A DNA stretch of 64,000 bases from an uncultured Christensenellaceae bacterium (GTDB lineage Bacteria > Bacillota > Clostridia > Christensenellales > Borkfalkiaceae). The stretch spans positions 1 to 64,000 of the forward strand of contig CAJULB010000006.1 of assembly GCA_910587005.1 (NCBI GenBank). Reading direction: 5' to 3'. A model generated the notes under the pieces. It did no database searches and had not been told where the DNA came from. It saw only the letters and a list, made by a program, of their open reading frames with translations. Shown one piece after another: positions 8,901 through 16,298 of this stretch. A program made the position numbers and the translations under genes. Position 1 is the first letter of the stretch. Every line of letters begins with the position of its first letter.

Positions 8901-9606
8901 TTGTGGAAAACTTCATTCTCTTCGGGTCGTCAAGCTGTTTTTTCATCTGTATGCACATAAGAACGTCCTGCATTTCCGCGTCGCTCTTTTCAAGATAGTG
9001 CACGTCGTTTGTGGCGACTATTTCCGCGCCGATTTCGTCCGCAATTTTAAGTAAATGCGGTAAAATCTGCCTTTCTTCGGGGATACCGTGGTCCTGAATT
9101 TCTATGTAAAAATCTTCGCCGAAAATACCTTGAAGTTCAAGCGCCATTTTCTTTGCGCCCTCGTAATCGCCGGCAAGAATACGGCGCGGTATTCCGCCCG
9201 CAAGGCACGCGGAAAGGCAGATAACGCCCTCGGAATGTTCCTTTAAAACCTTGTAGTCTATCTTCGGTTTATAATAAAATCCGTCCACGAACGCCATAGA
9301 ATCAAGCTGGACAAGATTTTTATACCCCGCTTTGTTTTTTGCAAGCAAAATAAGGTGCTCGGCAGTGTTTGACGATTTGTCGTTCATATCCTTCGTCATA
9401 TAAAACTCACAGCCGATAATATATTTAATTCCCGCGGAAAAGGCCTTTTCGGCAAGCTGAAGCGTGCCGTACATGTTTCCGTGGTCGGTAATGCAAACGG
9501 TGTCTATTCCGTTTTTCTTGCAGTAGCTTATCAGATTGTCGATTTTACACGCTCCGTCCAAAAGCGAGTATTCCGTGTGCAGATGTAAGTGAACAAAATC
9601 CGTCAT
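5953..9606 (-). CDS. dnaE: DNA polymerase III subunit alpha (DnaE type)
   Basis: Replicative or lagging-strand DNA polymerase of the C family, 1217 aa. N-terminal PHP domain with HLHTEYSLLD at residue 6 and ITDHGNMYG; palm with the catalytic aspartates in MPDFDIDFC near residue 390 and GPGRGSGVSS just before it; then tandem helix-hairpin-helix DNA-binding, an OB fold near residue 1000 and a C-terminal tail. The ATG at 9606 is chosen because AAGGA lies eight bases upstream and HLHT follows at once; an in-frame extension of 14 codons has no ribosome site. It begins ten bases after whiA and ends the murB-PHP-whiA-dnaE run. Confidence 0.96.
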   Translation of the reverse strand: MTDFVHLHLHTEYSLLDGACKIDNLISYCKKNGIDTVCITDHGNMYGTLQLAEKAFSAGIKYIIGCEFYMTKDMNDKSSNTAEHLILLAKNKAGYKNLVQLDSMAFVDGFYYKPKIDYKVLKEHSEGVICLSACLAGGIPRRILAGDYEGAKKMALELQGIFGEDFYIEIQDHGIPEERQILPHLLKIADEIGAEIVATNDVHYLEKSDAEMQDVLMCIQMKKQLDDPKRMKFSTNEFYFKTGEEMAALFPNLPKAISNTRVIADKVTEPAFNLDKKGYPIKDKTLIPEYTAPDGMTSEEYLRKLTADGLKKRYGDKLGEKELNRSEYELGIICGMGYADYYLVVWDFINWSKEHGIPVGPGRGSGVSSIVAYSIGITDVEPLQYDLLFERFLNPDRVSMPDFDIDFCTDRREETIEYVRQKYGKENVCQIVTFGTMAAKNSIKDVGRVMRVPYSETDRLTKIMDGKTSISDLLGRRLDAQKAKVDAETDEDKRADLESKYQELKAARNREFCDIYETDETLRRVIDMALKIEGMPRQTGMHAAGVVICQKRIADNVPLSRNGEDITTQFVAKEIEALGMLKMDFLALVTLTDIKKAIDYIEENYNIKVDFDKIGYDDEGAYSIISEGDTDGVFQLEAGGMKRFMKTLKPDKLEDLIAGVALYRPGPMQFIDSFCRRKHGEEPIAFDCPQEEKILSVTYGIPVYQEQVMQIFQDLAGFSLGEADLVRRAMGKKDKKTLMAQKEKFINGGVSDTNGSTIVGCEKNGISVEVANKIFGDMENFASYAFNKSHAAAYAVLAYQTAWLKKYYCKEFICGLLNNRLNKIDEITKYVLYLKEKKYKVFPPDINKSRSMFKVENDGVRFGLSALKGVGQGVIDAIIDEREKNGNFKDFSDFISRCSNLMTDSDDPNTKFVNVLNSRLIEGLIYSGAFDEMGVARSRLAAVYEPLCARAKAISKQKNSAQMTLFGDFIEEEKLEVEYPDIPELELNAKLAKEKEVLGVYVSGHPFEKYVNAFPECSFDCSFFNDYTEDEDGTRTYNRVKDGMRITMAGIISSLRRTTTKRTGAFMAFLNLEDVHGSLECVCFPAVYEKVKPFLSNDKIVKISGKLDVDPEKGFSCIVDDLTEAQVITDANENASVADKTAPQQKAESVLWLNAGALSDEAFDDLLKMLSNYTGETVCKIVRGSKRYKLDYGVNYCRGLLAELYSVLEQADVKYVE

Positions 9607-9616
9607 TTTAATATCC

Positions 9617-10567
9617 TTAGTCCTGACTGAGCGTGCGCGCGAGTTCAAGAATTTTTCTCATTCGGTGGTTTATACAGCTTTTAGAAATATTAAGCCGTTC
9701 CGCAAGCTCCTGCATGGACGCGTTTTTATCCGCAAGTCTGCAAGCCGCAACGTCGAAAATGGGCTTTTCAAGGGCTTGTAGCCCGATTGTCTGCGAAATA
9801 ACTTCTATTGCCTGAACCTGCTTGACCGAAGCGGTTACGGTTTTATCTATATTCGAAACCGAACAGTTATTCACGCGGTTGGCGTTGTTTTGCCTGTCCT
9901 TTTGTTCAACAAGCCTGTTAAGCTTTTCCAGGCTTTCGGGACAGGACATAATGTTTAAAATGTCTGAAATAACTTCCTTGCTTTTTACATAGACAACCGT
10001 TGTTTCCTTTCTTGTAACAAGCTTGGCAAGTATTTCAAACCCGCAAAGCAAGTCGCAGAAATCGCTTGCAATCTGCTTGTTGTTGAAAACTATTTCAAAA
10101 TGATAGCCAGTTCGGCTGTAAATGTTTTCTTCGGGCAGAGTACAGCACCCGCCGCCCAGAAACGCGCCTTTCAGATAACTCAATCTGCATTTTTTGTTTG
10201 AAACAAGCGCGTCGTCTATGCCCGTAATAAACGCGTCCTCGCCTTTGACGCTGCCTATAATCTGCAACTCTCTTAAAAGCTTGTCGGAATTTTCGTTTAG
10301 ACACTCGAAAGTCATCTTGTTTCTTTCGCTCTTATAATCAAACGAAACGCCCGAGAACGCTGTCGGAAGTCCGTTTTCAAGCATATCCGAAAAGAAATCT
10401 GCGGTTTGCTCGTTTTCGGTAACAAGCTCGAAGCCGTATTTGCCGTTGCGCAACAAAATACTCCCGCCCGTTCTGACGAACGCCGAAAGCATCGCAAGAC
10501 GGCACGCGCGGTCCTCAACCGTCTGCGCCGTTATTTCGTTTTTGATTTCTTCGGTAAAACTTTTCAT
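9617..10567 (-). CDS. whiA: DNA-binding protein WhiA
   Basis: WhiA, 316 aa: two degenerate LAGLIDADG-like repeats (residues about 20-200, including LSAFVRTGGS and LKGAFLGGGCCT) fused to a C-terminal helix-turn-helix (SMQELAERLNISKSCINHRMRKI). In actinobacteria it activates sporulation septation genes; in Bacillus it affects division and chromosome segregation. The usual partners rapZ and yvcK, which lie between murB and whiA in many Firmicutes, are missing here; only the PHP gene lies between. It starts one base after the PHP stop. Confidence 0.95.
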   Translation of the reverse strand: MKSFTEEIKNEITAQTVEDRACRLAMLSAFVRTGGSILLRNGKYGFELVTENEQTADFFSDMLENGLPTAFSGVSFDYKSERNKMTFECLNENSDKLLRELQIIGSVKGEDAFITGIDDALVSNKKCRLSYLKGAFLGGGCCTLPEENIYSRTGYHFEIVFNNKQIASDFCDLLCGFEILAKLVTRKETTVVYVKSKEVISDILNIMSCPESLEKLNRLVEQKDRQNNANRVNNCSVSNIDKTVTASVKQVQAIEVISQTIGLQALEKPIFDVAACRLADKNASMQELAERLNISKSCINHRMRKILELARTLSQD

Positions 10568-10568
10568 C

Positions 10569-11345
10569 TTATAAATGTCTTATTTTATATTCTGCGAACC
10601 TGAAATCGGGCAACCGACCGTCTATATTTTCAATTCTGTCAAGCGGAACCGAGGCTTCTGAAAGTAATTCCTCGGCAATTCTCAAATCGCCGACCCTGTC
10701 TGCGGAGTGCGCGTCGCTGTCTATAACGAATTTTACGCCCGTTTCTGCCATTGCGTTAAGTTCTTCGGCGGAAATATGCCGTTTTTTAGTATTAATTTCA
10801 ATATAAGTGCCGTAATCGGCACAGCACTTTGCAACTTCAACCAAATTGCAATAGCACTTGTAATTAATGTGCGTAAGTATGTCTATCGGATTGTTTTTAA
10901 CTACGTTAATATACGCTTTGGTTGTGGTTTCCACAACCTTGTCCGAAGGCTTTTTTCCGAACTTGTACGCGACGTAATTTTTGACCATTATATTATAAAA
11001 ATCGGAAAACGTTTTATATTTTAAAACCTCGTGTATTCCGCAAAGATATATATCGAAATACTGCAAATCGCTTAAACGCATATCCGTTTCTCCGCCGACG
11101 GAAATAACGTTGCTTTCCATACCCATTAATACCTTTACGCCCGTAAATTTTTCCGCTTCTTCGATTTCCGCGCGCAAATCGGGCAAAACCTTGCGTTTAA
11201 GCCCGAAAAGCAAATGATTAAACCCGTGGTCGGTTATTGCAATCTGTTTAAGATTAAGTTTTTTAGCAGCCTGTGCGTTTTCAAGAACGGTATTTTTGCC
11301 GTGCGAATACGGCGTATGCGTATGATAATCAGCTGTCAAAATCAT
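10569..11345 (-). CDS. PHP-domain phosphatase (YcdX-like)
   Basis: PHP metal-dependent phosphoesterase, 258 aa. The N-terminal DYHTHTPYSHG, ITDHG, GMESNV, the internal ILTHINY and the C-terminal SDAHS supply the His/Asp/Glu set for a trinuclear metal centre. The fold is that of histidinol-phosphate phosphatase and YcdX; the substrate is unknown. The ATG at 11345 is preferred because AGGTGA precedes it; the GTG three codons earlier lies within that site. It overlaps the end of murB by 17 bp, so translation is probably coupled. Confidence 0.88.
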   Translation of the reverse strand: MILTADYHTHTPYSHGKNTVLENAQAAKKLNLKQIAITDHGFNHLLFGLKRKVLPDLRAEIEEAEKFTGVKVLMGMESNVISVGGETDMRLSDLQYFDIYLCGIHEVLKYKTFSDFYNIMVKNYVAYKFGKKPSDKVVETTTKAYINVVKNNPIDILTHINYKCYCNLVEVAKCCADYGTYIEINTKKRHISAEELNAMAETGVKFVIDSDAHSADRVGDLRIAEELLSEASVPLDRIENIDGRLPDFRFAEYKIRHL

Positions 11346-12231
11346 TAAATTCACCTATGTAAATAACTTCCTCTTCAAGCAGTATACCGCAAAATTCAAA
11401 AACTCTGCTCTTAACAGTTTGTATTAAACGGTAAACGTCGTTCGCCGTTCCGCCGTTGTTTATAATAAAATTCGCATGGCTTGAAGAAATTTCCGCACCG
11501 CCGATTTTAAAGCCCTTTAAACCTGCGTCGTCAATAAGTTTGCCCGCGCTTTTTTTCGGTGGGTTTTTGAACACGCAACCGCAGCTTCTTCCCTTAGGCT
11601 GTAACCGCCGTTTGAAAAGATATTTTTGAATATTTTCCTTAACTGCTTCACGGGGAACGGCGTTTTTCGACAATTTTATACCCGTAATTATAGCATTTAT
11701 GTCACACATAATACTATGCTTATTGCCAAATTTACAGTTTTCATTAGATAATTCGGCAAATTTATTATCAAAAATACGTACGGATATAATATCTTCCGCT
11801 ATGTGCTTTTCGGGTATTCCGCCGTTCATTAAAGCAAGTCCGCCGACCGTTGCCGGTATTCCCGCAAGGTATTCATAACCGCCAAAGCCCTTTTCAGCGC
11901 AAAATTTAAGCAACTGCGCTACCGTAGTTCCGCTTAAACAGGACAAATACCCGTTACATTCCTTTATTCCGCTTAAATATTTCGTGCCGATAACATAACC
12001 ATCGAAATATCCGTCTGATGCAAGAATGTTCGAACCTCCGCCAAGCACAGTAAACCTTTCGCCTCGGCTTATAAGAAAATCAAACACTTTTGCGGCTTCT
12101 TCCTCCGTTTTAGGAAAAAACGCGCCCTTTGCCCTTCCGCCAAGTCCGTATGTTGTATATTCGGAAAACCTGAAATCTTTATTAAATAATATACCTTCAA
12201 GTCCGCCGTTTACAGAATAATCGTCACGCAA
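11329..12231 (-). CDS. murB: UDP-N-acetylenolpyruvoylglucosamine reductase
   Basis: FAD/NADPH enzyme that reduces UDP-GlcNAc-enolpyruvate to UDP-MurNAc in cytoplasmic peptidoglycan precursor synthesis, 300 aa. Visible: YTTYGLGG, the FAD motif VLGGGSNILA, YEYLAGIPATVGG, the catalytic-loop region SCGCVFKNP (a Cys where many homologues have the proton-donating Ser) and SSSHANFIIN. It starts with TTG, eight bases after AGGAG, and its promoter places the start site only about nine bases upstream of the coding region. First gene of the murB-PHP-whiA-dnaE run. Confidence 0.94.
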   Translation of the reverse strand: MRDDYSVNGGLEGILFNKDFRFSEYTTYGLGGRAKGAFFPKTEEEAAKVFDFLISRGERFTVLGGGSNILASDGYFDGYVIGTKYLSGIKECNGYLSCLSGTTVAQLLKFCAEKGFGGYEYLAGIPATVGGLALMNGGIPEKHIAEDIISVRIFDNKFAELSNENCKFGNKHSIMCDINAIITGIKLSKNAVPREAVKENIQKYLFKRRLQPKGRSCGCVFKNPPKKSAGKLIDDAGLKGFKIGGAEISSSHANFIINNGGTANDVYRLIQTVKSRVFEFCGILLEEEVIYIGEFNDFDS

Positions 12232-12246
12232 AACGCTGTCTCCTAT

Positions 12247-12275
12247 ATAATACCATTTATTTATCTTTTTTTCAA
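12247..12275 (-). promoter_or_regulatory. murB operon promoter
   Basis: TTGAAA (12270-12275), 17 bp, TATTAT (12247-12252) on minus. The leader would be unusually short, with the ribosome site at its very 5' end. Confidence 0.72.
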
Positions 12276-13220
12276 TTAATTAAGGAAATTTTTCAGCATT
12301 TTTATATCGCAGTTTGCAACCGCGCTTTCAATTTCATTTTTTGTCTGCTTGTTTAGCGGAGAAACAAGCTTTAACTCGTAAGACAAGTTCTCCATTGCGT
12401 GCATTTCATCGTCGTATAAATCAATTCCGCCATACATTAAGCCGACTTTTTTCACGTCCTCGCTCTTGGAAAGTAAAAAATCAATGAATTTCTGAGCCTG
12501 GGCCTGCAATTTGGAATTTTTAGCGGTTATGGAAATATTCTGATACAAATCGTTAAATTCGGTAACGGGCTTGATTTTGAAAGCAACACCGCGTGTTTTC
12601 AGCCTGAAAATATCGCGCTGGGTTCCAAGCAGATATTTGTATTTGCCGTTAATCAGTTTAACGTATGCGCCCGTAGATTTTTCCGTATCAGCGCCGTTAA
12701 CACCGCACAGCAAAGCCGCCGCGCCGGATAAACTATCTGTTCCCTGATTAATAACGGTATTTTGTGCGGAAATATCCTTAAAATCGGCGTTTTCGTCAAC
12801 GGTCAAAAAACAATATCCGCCATTACACCAGCAAAAATACGGTTTTTGACCGACAATGTAGTTTTCAATACCGTACATTCCCGCGCCGTAAGAAATTAAA
12901 TCGGGTAATTTGCCTTCCTGAAGGTTTTCCCTTGCGGCGGTTGCGGTCAGAGCGGTAACTTTTACATAACACGAAGAATTTTTTGTAAACTGCGTACCTA
13001 TATTTTTAAGATACTCCGCACGCGAGCCTTTTCCGCCCTCAAAGCTGTCAATCTGCCATATGTTAAGCACCGTCATTCCAGCATTGTCGCCCGCAGATGA
13101 GTTGCCTGCTTTTGACGCTGTAATCGGAACGGCTAAAATTATTGCCGCAAGCATTATAAAACACAATATATTTGTCAGAAATTTCGGCTTTTTGAAAGTC
13201 GGTTTTTTTAATTTCAGCAT
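12276..13220 (-). CDS. Membrane-anchored extracellular substrate-binding-like protein
   Basis: Protein of 314 aa with a very basic start (KLKKPTFKKPKF), one hydrophobic anchor at about residues 17-36, no lipobox Cys, and an extracellular body resembling class I/II solute-binding proteins (VLNIWQIDSFEGGKGSRAEY early, LPDLISYG, later FIDFLLSKSEDV). No ABC permease or ATPase gene adjoins it, so transport is not supported; sensing or a scaffold role is possible. The ATG at 13220 is chosen because the basic-hydrophobic pattern begins there, though the ribosome site is weak (GGAAA at 12 bases). A structured leader lies upstream. Confidence 0.68.
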   Translation of the reverse strand: MLKLKKPTFKKPKFLTNILCFIMLAAIILAVPITASKAGNSSAGDNAGMTVLNIWQIDSFEGGKGSRAEYLKNIGTQFTKNSSCYVKVTALTATAARENLQEGKLPDLISYGAGMYGIENYIVGQKPYFCWCNGGYCFLTVDENADFKDISAQNTVINQGTDSLSGAAALLCGVNGADTEKSTGAYVKLINGKYKYLLGTQRDIFRLKTRGVAFKIKPVTEFNDLYQNISITAKNSKLQAQAQKFIDFLLSKSEDVKKVGLMYGGIDLYDDEMHAMENLSYELKLVSPLNKQTKNEIESAVANCDIKMLKNFLN

Positions 13221-13257
13221 AATATATTCTATTTCCGCAATCGCGCAAAAATACATA

Positions 13258-13285
13258 GGGAGCATCCGAAAATACGAATACTCCC
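13258..13285 (-). other. Leader hairpin 2, terminator-like
   Basis: On minus, GGGAGTATTCG pairs with CGGATGCTCCC (with G-U pairs) over a six-base loop, followed by TATGTATTTTTG. It lies 40 bases before the substrate-binding-like gene and could act as an attenuator. Confidence 0.45.
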
Positions 13286-13286
13286 C

Positions 13287-13314
13287 CGCCCGACCGCAAA
13301 AACGCAGTCGGGCG
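13287..13314 (-). other. Leader hairpin 1
   Basis: CGCCCGAC / GTCGGGCG, eight-base stem with a 12-base loop, just 5' of hairpin 2 in the same leader RNA. Confidence 0.5.
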
Positions 13315-13331
13315 TTTCAACGGAGGGACAA

Positions 13332-13360
13332 TATATATGAAAGCGTTTTACGCTTGTAAA
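13332..13360 (-). promoter_or_regulatory. Promoter of the substrate-binding-like gene
   Basis: TTTACA (13355-13360), 17 bp, TATATA (13332-13337) on minus; predicts a leader of about 105 nt. Confidence 0.55.
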
Positions 13361-13404
13361 AATAGCTTGCGCCAAAGCCGGATTTTTATGCAGGCGGACA
13401 AAAT

Positions 13405-13437
13405 AAAAAACCCGACGCGCGAAAAGCTGTCGGGCTT
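13405..13437 (-). terminator. yebC terminator
   Basis: Stem around GTCGGG / CCCGAC with AAAGC...TTTT flanks, then TTTTTTATTTTG on minus, 14 bases after the yebC stop. Confidence 0.8.
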
Positions 13438-13450
13438 TAACATATTTAAT

Positions 13451-14182
13451 TTATTCTTCGTCGGGCAGCTCTACATTGTGATAAACGTCCTGAACGTCGT
13501 CAAGCTCTTCAAGCTTATCAAGCATTTTAAGGAAGGTTGCAAGCTTTTCACTGTCAAGCGTTATATAGTTCTGCGGAATCATTTTAATTTCCGCTTCAAG
13601 GAAAGTCACGCCTTTATCCTCAAAATATTTGCGCGCCGCCGACCATTTTTCGGGCGTTGTGTAAACCTCGTAAACGTCGTCCTCGACAACGTAATCGTCC
13701 GCCTCGGCTTCAAGGCAGTATTCCATCATTGTGTCCTCGTCAAGCGCAACGGTGCGTTCTATAACGAAAACACCCTTGTTGTCGAACATATACGAAACGC
13801 ACCCCGTAGCGCCCATCTGACCGCCGCATTTGGACATTGCCGCGCGGATATCGCCCGCCGTTCTGTTTACGTTGTCGGTAAGCGTTTTAATTATAACCGC
13901 CGCTCCGCCTACGCCGTAGCCCTCGTAAGTCAGTTCCTTATAGTCCTTGTCGCCCAGCTCGCCCGCCGCTTTTGCAATCGAGCGCTTAATATTTTCGTTG
14001 GGCATATTCGCCGCTTTTGCCTTTGCAATTACGTCTGCAAGCTTGGAGTTTGTGTCGGGGTTGGGATTTCCCTTAGCCGCAACCGCAAGTTCTCTGCCTA
14101 TTTTTGTGAAAACCGCCGCGCGCACAGCGTCCGTCTTGCCCTTTTTTGCCTGTATATTGTGCCATTTTGAATGTCCTGACAT
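13451..14182 (-). CDS. YebC/PmpR-family regulator
   Basis: YebC/TACO1 family protein, 243 aa, full length. It opens with the family signature SGHSKWHNIQAKKGKTDA and carries the central YGVGGAAVIIKTLTDNVNRT and the acidic C-terminal face (DLDEVQDVYHN-like: LDDVQDVYHNVELPDEE). Members bind DNA as transcription regulators or help translation of proline-rich stretches; which applies here is not shown. It starts seven bases after the rRNA methyltransferase stop. Confidence 0.94.
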   Translation of the reverse strand: MSGHSKWHNIQAKKGKTDAVRAAVFTKIGRELAVAAKGNPNPDTNSKLADVIAKAKAANMPNENIKRSIAKAAGELGDKDYKELTYEGYGVGGAAVIIKTLTDNVNRTAGDIRAAMSKCGGQMGATGCVSYMFDNKGVFVIERTVALDEDTMMEYCLEAEADDYVVEDDVYEVYTTPEKWSAARKYFEDKGVTFLEAEIKMIPQNYITLDSEKLATFLKMLDKLEELDDVQDVYHNVELPDEE

Positions 14183-14189
14183 AAAAGTT

Positions 14190-14927
14190 TTAACCTCTCA
14201 AAAGTGAATTTTTAAGCTGATACATAGCTATCCCCGCGGAAACCGCCGCATTAAGACTTTCGCAAGTTTCCCGCATGGGAATTTTAACTTTATATTGCGC
14301 TTTTTTCATTACTTCTTCGCTTATTCCGCCGCCTTCGTTGCCTATGCAAAGACAAAACTTTTCGGGCGCGTTAAAAGCGAATATGTTTTCCCCGTCCATA
14401 TCCGCACAAATCAGCGGGACGTTTGCAAGCGCACCGAAAGCCTCGCTAAGCGTACACTCGTAAATTTTCACAAAGAAAATTCCGCTCATACTCGCGCGTA
14501 CCGCTTTCGGAGAATATGCGTCCGTACAGTTTAAAAGATACAGCTCGGTATATCCCGCCGCGTTGGCGCATCTTATAATCGTGCCTAAATTTCCGGGGTC
14601 CTGCAATCTGTCAAGCAACAGACAGCTGTTTTTCGGCTCGGCGGGCTTCATTTTGGGAATATGCACCAAAGCCAGCACGCCCTGCGGAGTTTTTTCCGTA
14701 GAAACCGCATTAAAAACGCTTTCGCTTACAAGCACTGCCTGCGGAAATTTGTCCGCCAAATCTTCCCTGCAAACGATTTTTTCGATTTTGCAGTCGGAAG
14801 CAAGGCACTCGTTCACGGGCTTAATTCCTTCAACAACAAATAGCCCTGCCTCTTTACGGAACTTTCTGTCGGAAGAAAGCTTGATTATATCTTTAATTAA
14901 CTGATTCGATTTAGAAGTAATGACCAT
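14190..14927 (-). CDS. TrmH/SpoU-family RNA 2'-O-methyltransferase
   Basis: SPOUT-class RNA 2'-O-ribose methyltransferase, 245 aa. An N-terminal L30e-like substrate-binding domain (residues 1-90) precedes the knotted SAM-binding domain with LLDRLQDPGNLGTIIRCANAAG, CIGNEGGGIS and IPMRETCESLNAAVSAGI, the three SpoU motifs. It probably modifies 23S rRNA; the exact nucleotide is unknown. The gene follows rplT, separated by a terminator that abuts its start, and has no obvious ribosome site. Confidence 0.92.
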   Translation of the reverse strand: MVITSKSNQLIKDIIKLSSDRKFRKEAGLFVVEGIKPVNECLASDCKIEKIVCREDLADKFPQAVLVSESVFNAVSTEKTPQGVLALVHIPKMKPAEPKNSCLLLDRLQDPGNLGTIIRCANAAGYTELYLLNCTDAYSPKAVRASMSGIFFVKIYECTLSEAFGALANVPLICADMDGENIFAFNAPEKFCLCIGNEGGGISEEVMKKAQYKVKIPMRETCESLNAAVSAGIAMYQLKNSLLRG

Positions 14928-14935
14928 ATAAAAAA

Positions 14936-14961
14936 TTAAGCCTTAGTTATTTAAGGCTTAA
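14936..14961 (-). terminator. rplT terminator
   Basis: Ten-base perfect stem TTAAGCCTTA / TAAGGCTTAA, six-base loop, followed by TTTTTT on minus. The T run ends four bases before the next gene's ATG. Confidence 0.85.
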
Positions 14962-14969
14962 AATTTGAT

Positions 14970-15320
14970 TTATAAAGCTGCTTTTGCCTTTTCAGCAAGT
15001 GCGGTAAAAGCCGCCGCGTCGTTAACGGCAATTTCTGCAAGCACCTTTCTGTTCAGTTCGATGCCGGCAGTTTTAAGACCGTGCATAAATTTGGAATAGG
15101 AAAGTCCGTTAAGTCTTGCCGCCGCGTTAATACGTGCAATCCAAAGACTGCGCAAATCGCGTTTTCTAAGCTTTCTGCCGATGTACGCATAGTTCAAAGA
15201 CTTCATAACTGCCTGACGGGCAATTCTGTAAGACTTCGATTTGTTGCCGAAATAGCCTTTTGAAAGGCGGAATATCTTTCTGCGCTTCTTTAAAGCGTTA
15301 ACTGTTCTCTTAATACGCAT
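14970..15320 (-). CDS. rplT: 50S ribosomal protein L20
   Basis: L20, 116 aa, basic, with the family features RTVNALKKRRKI, KSYRIARQAVMKSL, RKLRKRDLR and LWIARINAA. It binds 23S rRNA early in assembly and, in many bacteria, represses its own infC-rpmI-rplT operon through a leader RNA that mimics the rRNA site; a leader with a terminator is present upstream of infC here. Confidence 0.97.
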   Translation of the reverse strand: MRIKRTVNALKKRRKIFRLSKGYFGNKSKSYRIARQAVMKSLNYAYIGRKLRKRDLRSLWIARINAAARLNGLSYSKFMHGLKTAGIELNRKVLAEIAVNDAAAFTALAEKAKAAL

Positions 15321-15337
15321 AATTTAACACTCTCCTA

Positions 15338-15538
15338 TTAACCCTTATAAGGAATCATTGCTTTTACGTTGGATTCCTGTGCAGTGGAAACAAGCGTAAC
15401 TTTACGCAAATTTCTCTTTCTCTTTCTGTTCTTTGTTTCAGCCTTGTGGTTTTTGCCGCCGTGGGGTCTTTTAACCTTGCCGGTGGAAGTCAGCCAAAAG
15501 CGCTTTTTGCTGCCGCTGTGTGATTTCTGCTTAGGCAT
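15338..15538 (-). CDS. rpmI: 50S ribosomal protein L35
   Basis: L35, 66 aa, highly basic, MPKQKSHSGSKKRF start and RKRNLRK in the middle. Second gene of infC-rpmI-rplT, 36 bases after infC and 17 before rplT. Confidence 0.96.
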   Translation of the reverse strand: MPKQKSHSGSKKRFWLTSTGKVKRPHGGKNHKAETKNRKRKRNLRKVTLVSTAQESNVKAMIPYKG

Positions 15539-15574
15539 ATATATTTATCCTCCAAAATTGAATATTTTACTTAA

Positions 15575-16099
15575 TTATTGCTTTATTTCTTTAACGGGCG
15601 AAAGCATCATAGTAATGTTTCTGCCTTCAGTCGTGGGCTTTTTGTCCTGAACGGCTTTACCGCCCAAACCTTCGAAAAAGTCCTGCATAACCTTTACGCC
15701 CTGATACGAACGTGAATTTTCGCGCCCTTTCATTCTTATGGAAACCTTAACCTTGTTTCCCGCTTCCAAAAACTTTAAGCACTGCTTTGTTTTTACAGCT
15801 ATGTCGCCTACGTCAATCGTCATCGAAAGACGAATTTCTTTCACTTCGACCACGGTCTGATTTCTGCGGTTTTCTTTTTCACGCTTAGCCTGCTCGTACT
15901 TGAATTTGGAATAGTCCATAATTTTGCATACCGGCGGGTTGGCGTTGGGAGAAATCTTAACAAGGTCAAGCTCCGCTTCGTTTGCAAGACGCTGAGCTTC
16001 GCGGCTGGACATAACGCCGAGCATCGTACCGTCTGCGGCGATAACTCTTACTTCTCTGTCGCGAATTGACTCGTTGATAAAATACAAGTCTTTAATAAT
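15575..16099 (-). CDS. infC: Translation initiation factor IF-3 (probable ATT start)
   Basis: IF-3, 174 aa with the start proposed here. N-domain with INESIRDREVRVIAADG, linker rich in Lys/Arg, C-domain with MDYSKFKYEQ and VKEIRLSMTID. No ATG or GTG lies at the expected start. A TTG at 16087 is in frame but 18 bases from the only ribosome site (GAGAGGT, 16105-16111). Four codons upstream, ATT at 16099 has six-base spacing and yields an N-terminus MIKDLYFINE that matches IF-3 homologues. ATT is the known infC start in Escherichia coli and several other bacteria, where it lets IF-3 repress its own translation. Confidence 0.95.
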   Translation of the reverse strand: MIKDLYFINESIRDREVRVIAADGTMLGVMSSREAQRLANEAELDLVKISPNANPPVCKIMDYSKFKYEQAKREKENRRNQTVVEVKEIRLSMTIDVGDIAVKTKQCLKFLEAGNKVKVSIRMKGRENSRSYQGVKVMQDFFEGLGGKAVQDKKPTTEGRNITMMLSPVKEIKQ

Positions 16100-16243
16100 T
16101 CAATACCTCTCTAAATTTGTTACGAAAAAAAATTTCGGATAGCAAAAGCTACCCGAAACAATCCCAGCGCATAACAATACGCTTAAAAATCATTATCTGC
16201 CGAACAATCAATCGCACGGCGAAAGGGCTAACCTTTGCTTTAA
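16100..16243 (-). ncRNA. infC operon leader (L20-type leader) with attenuator
   Basis: Transcribed leader of about 145 nt before infC-rpmI-rplT. It ends in a strong terminator: an 11-base stem (16133-16143 with 16148-16158, one G-U pair), four-base loop, and eight T on minus. An intrinsic terminator directly ahead of infC is the hallmark of the L20-binding leader of Firmicutes. The upstream part contains several GC-rich segments able to form the L20 site. Assignment is by position and terminator; the conserved core was not aligned. Confidence 0.7.
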
Positions 16244-16250
16244 CGATAAT

Positions 16251-16279
16251 ATTTTAATTTCTATTTATCAAATTGTCAA
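16251..16279 (-). promoter_or_regulatory. infC operon promoter
   Basis: TTGACA (16274-16279), 17 bp, TAAAAT (16251-16256) on minus. Confidence 0.82.
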
Positions 16280-16298
16280 ACGTTTTACGGCAGTTTTA

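Noticed and set aside
13337..14170. Plus-strand frame of 277 codons with GGAGGG upstream
   Set aside because: It lies wholly antisense to yebC, which has clear family signatures; its protein is Phe/Val/Arg-rich as mirror frames are.
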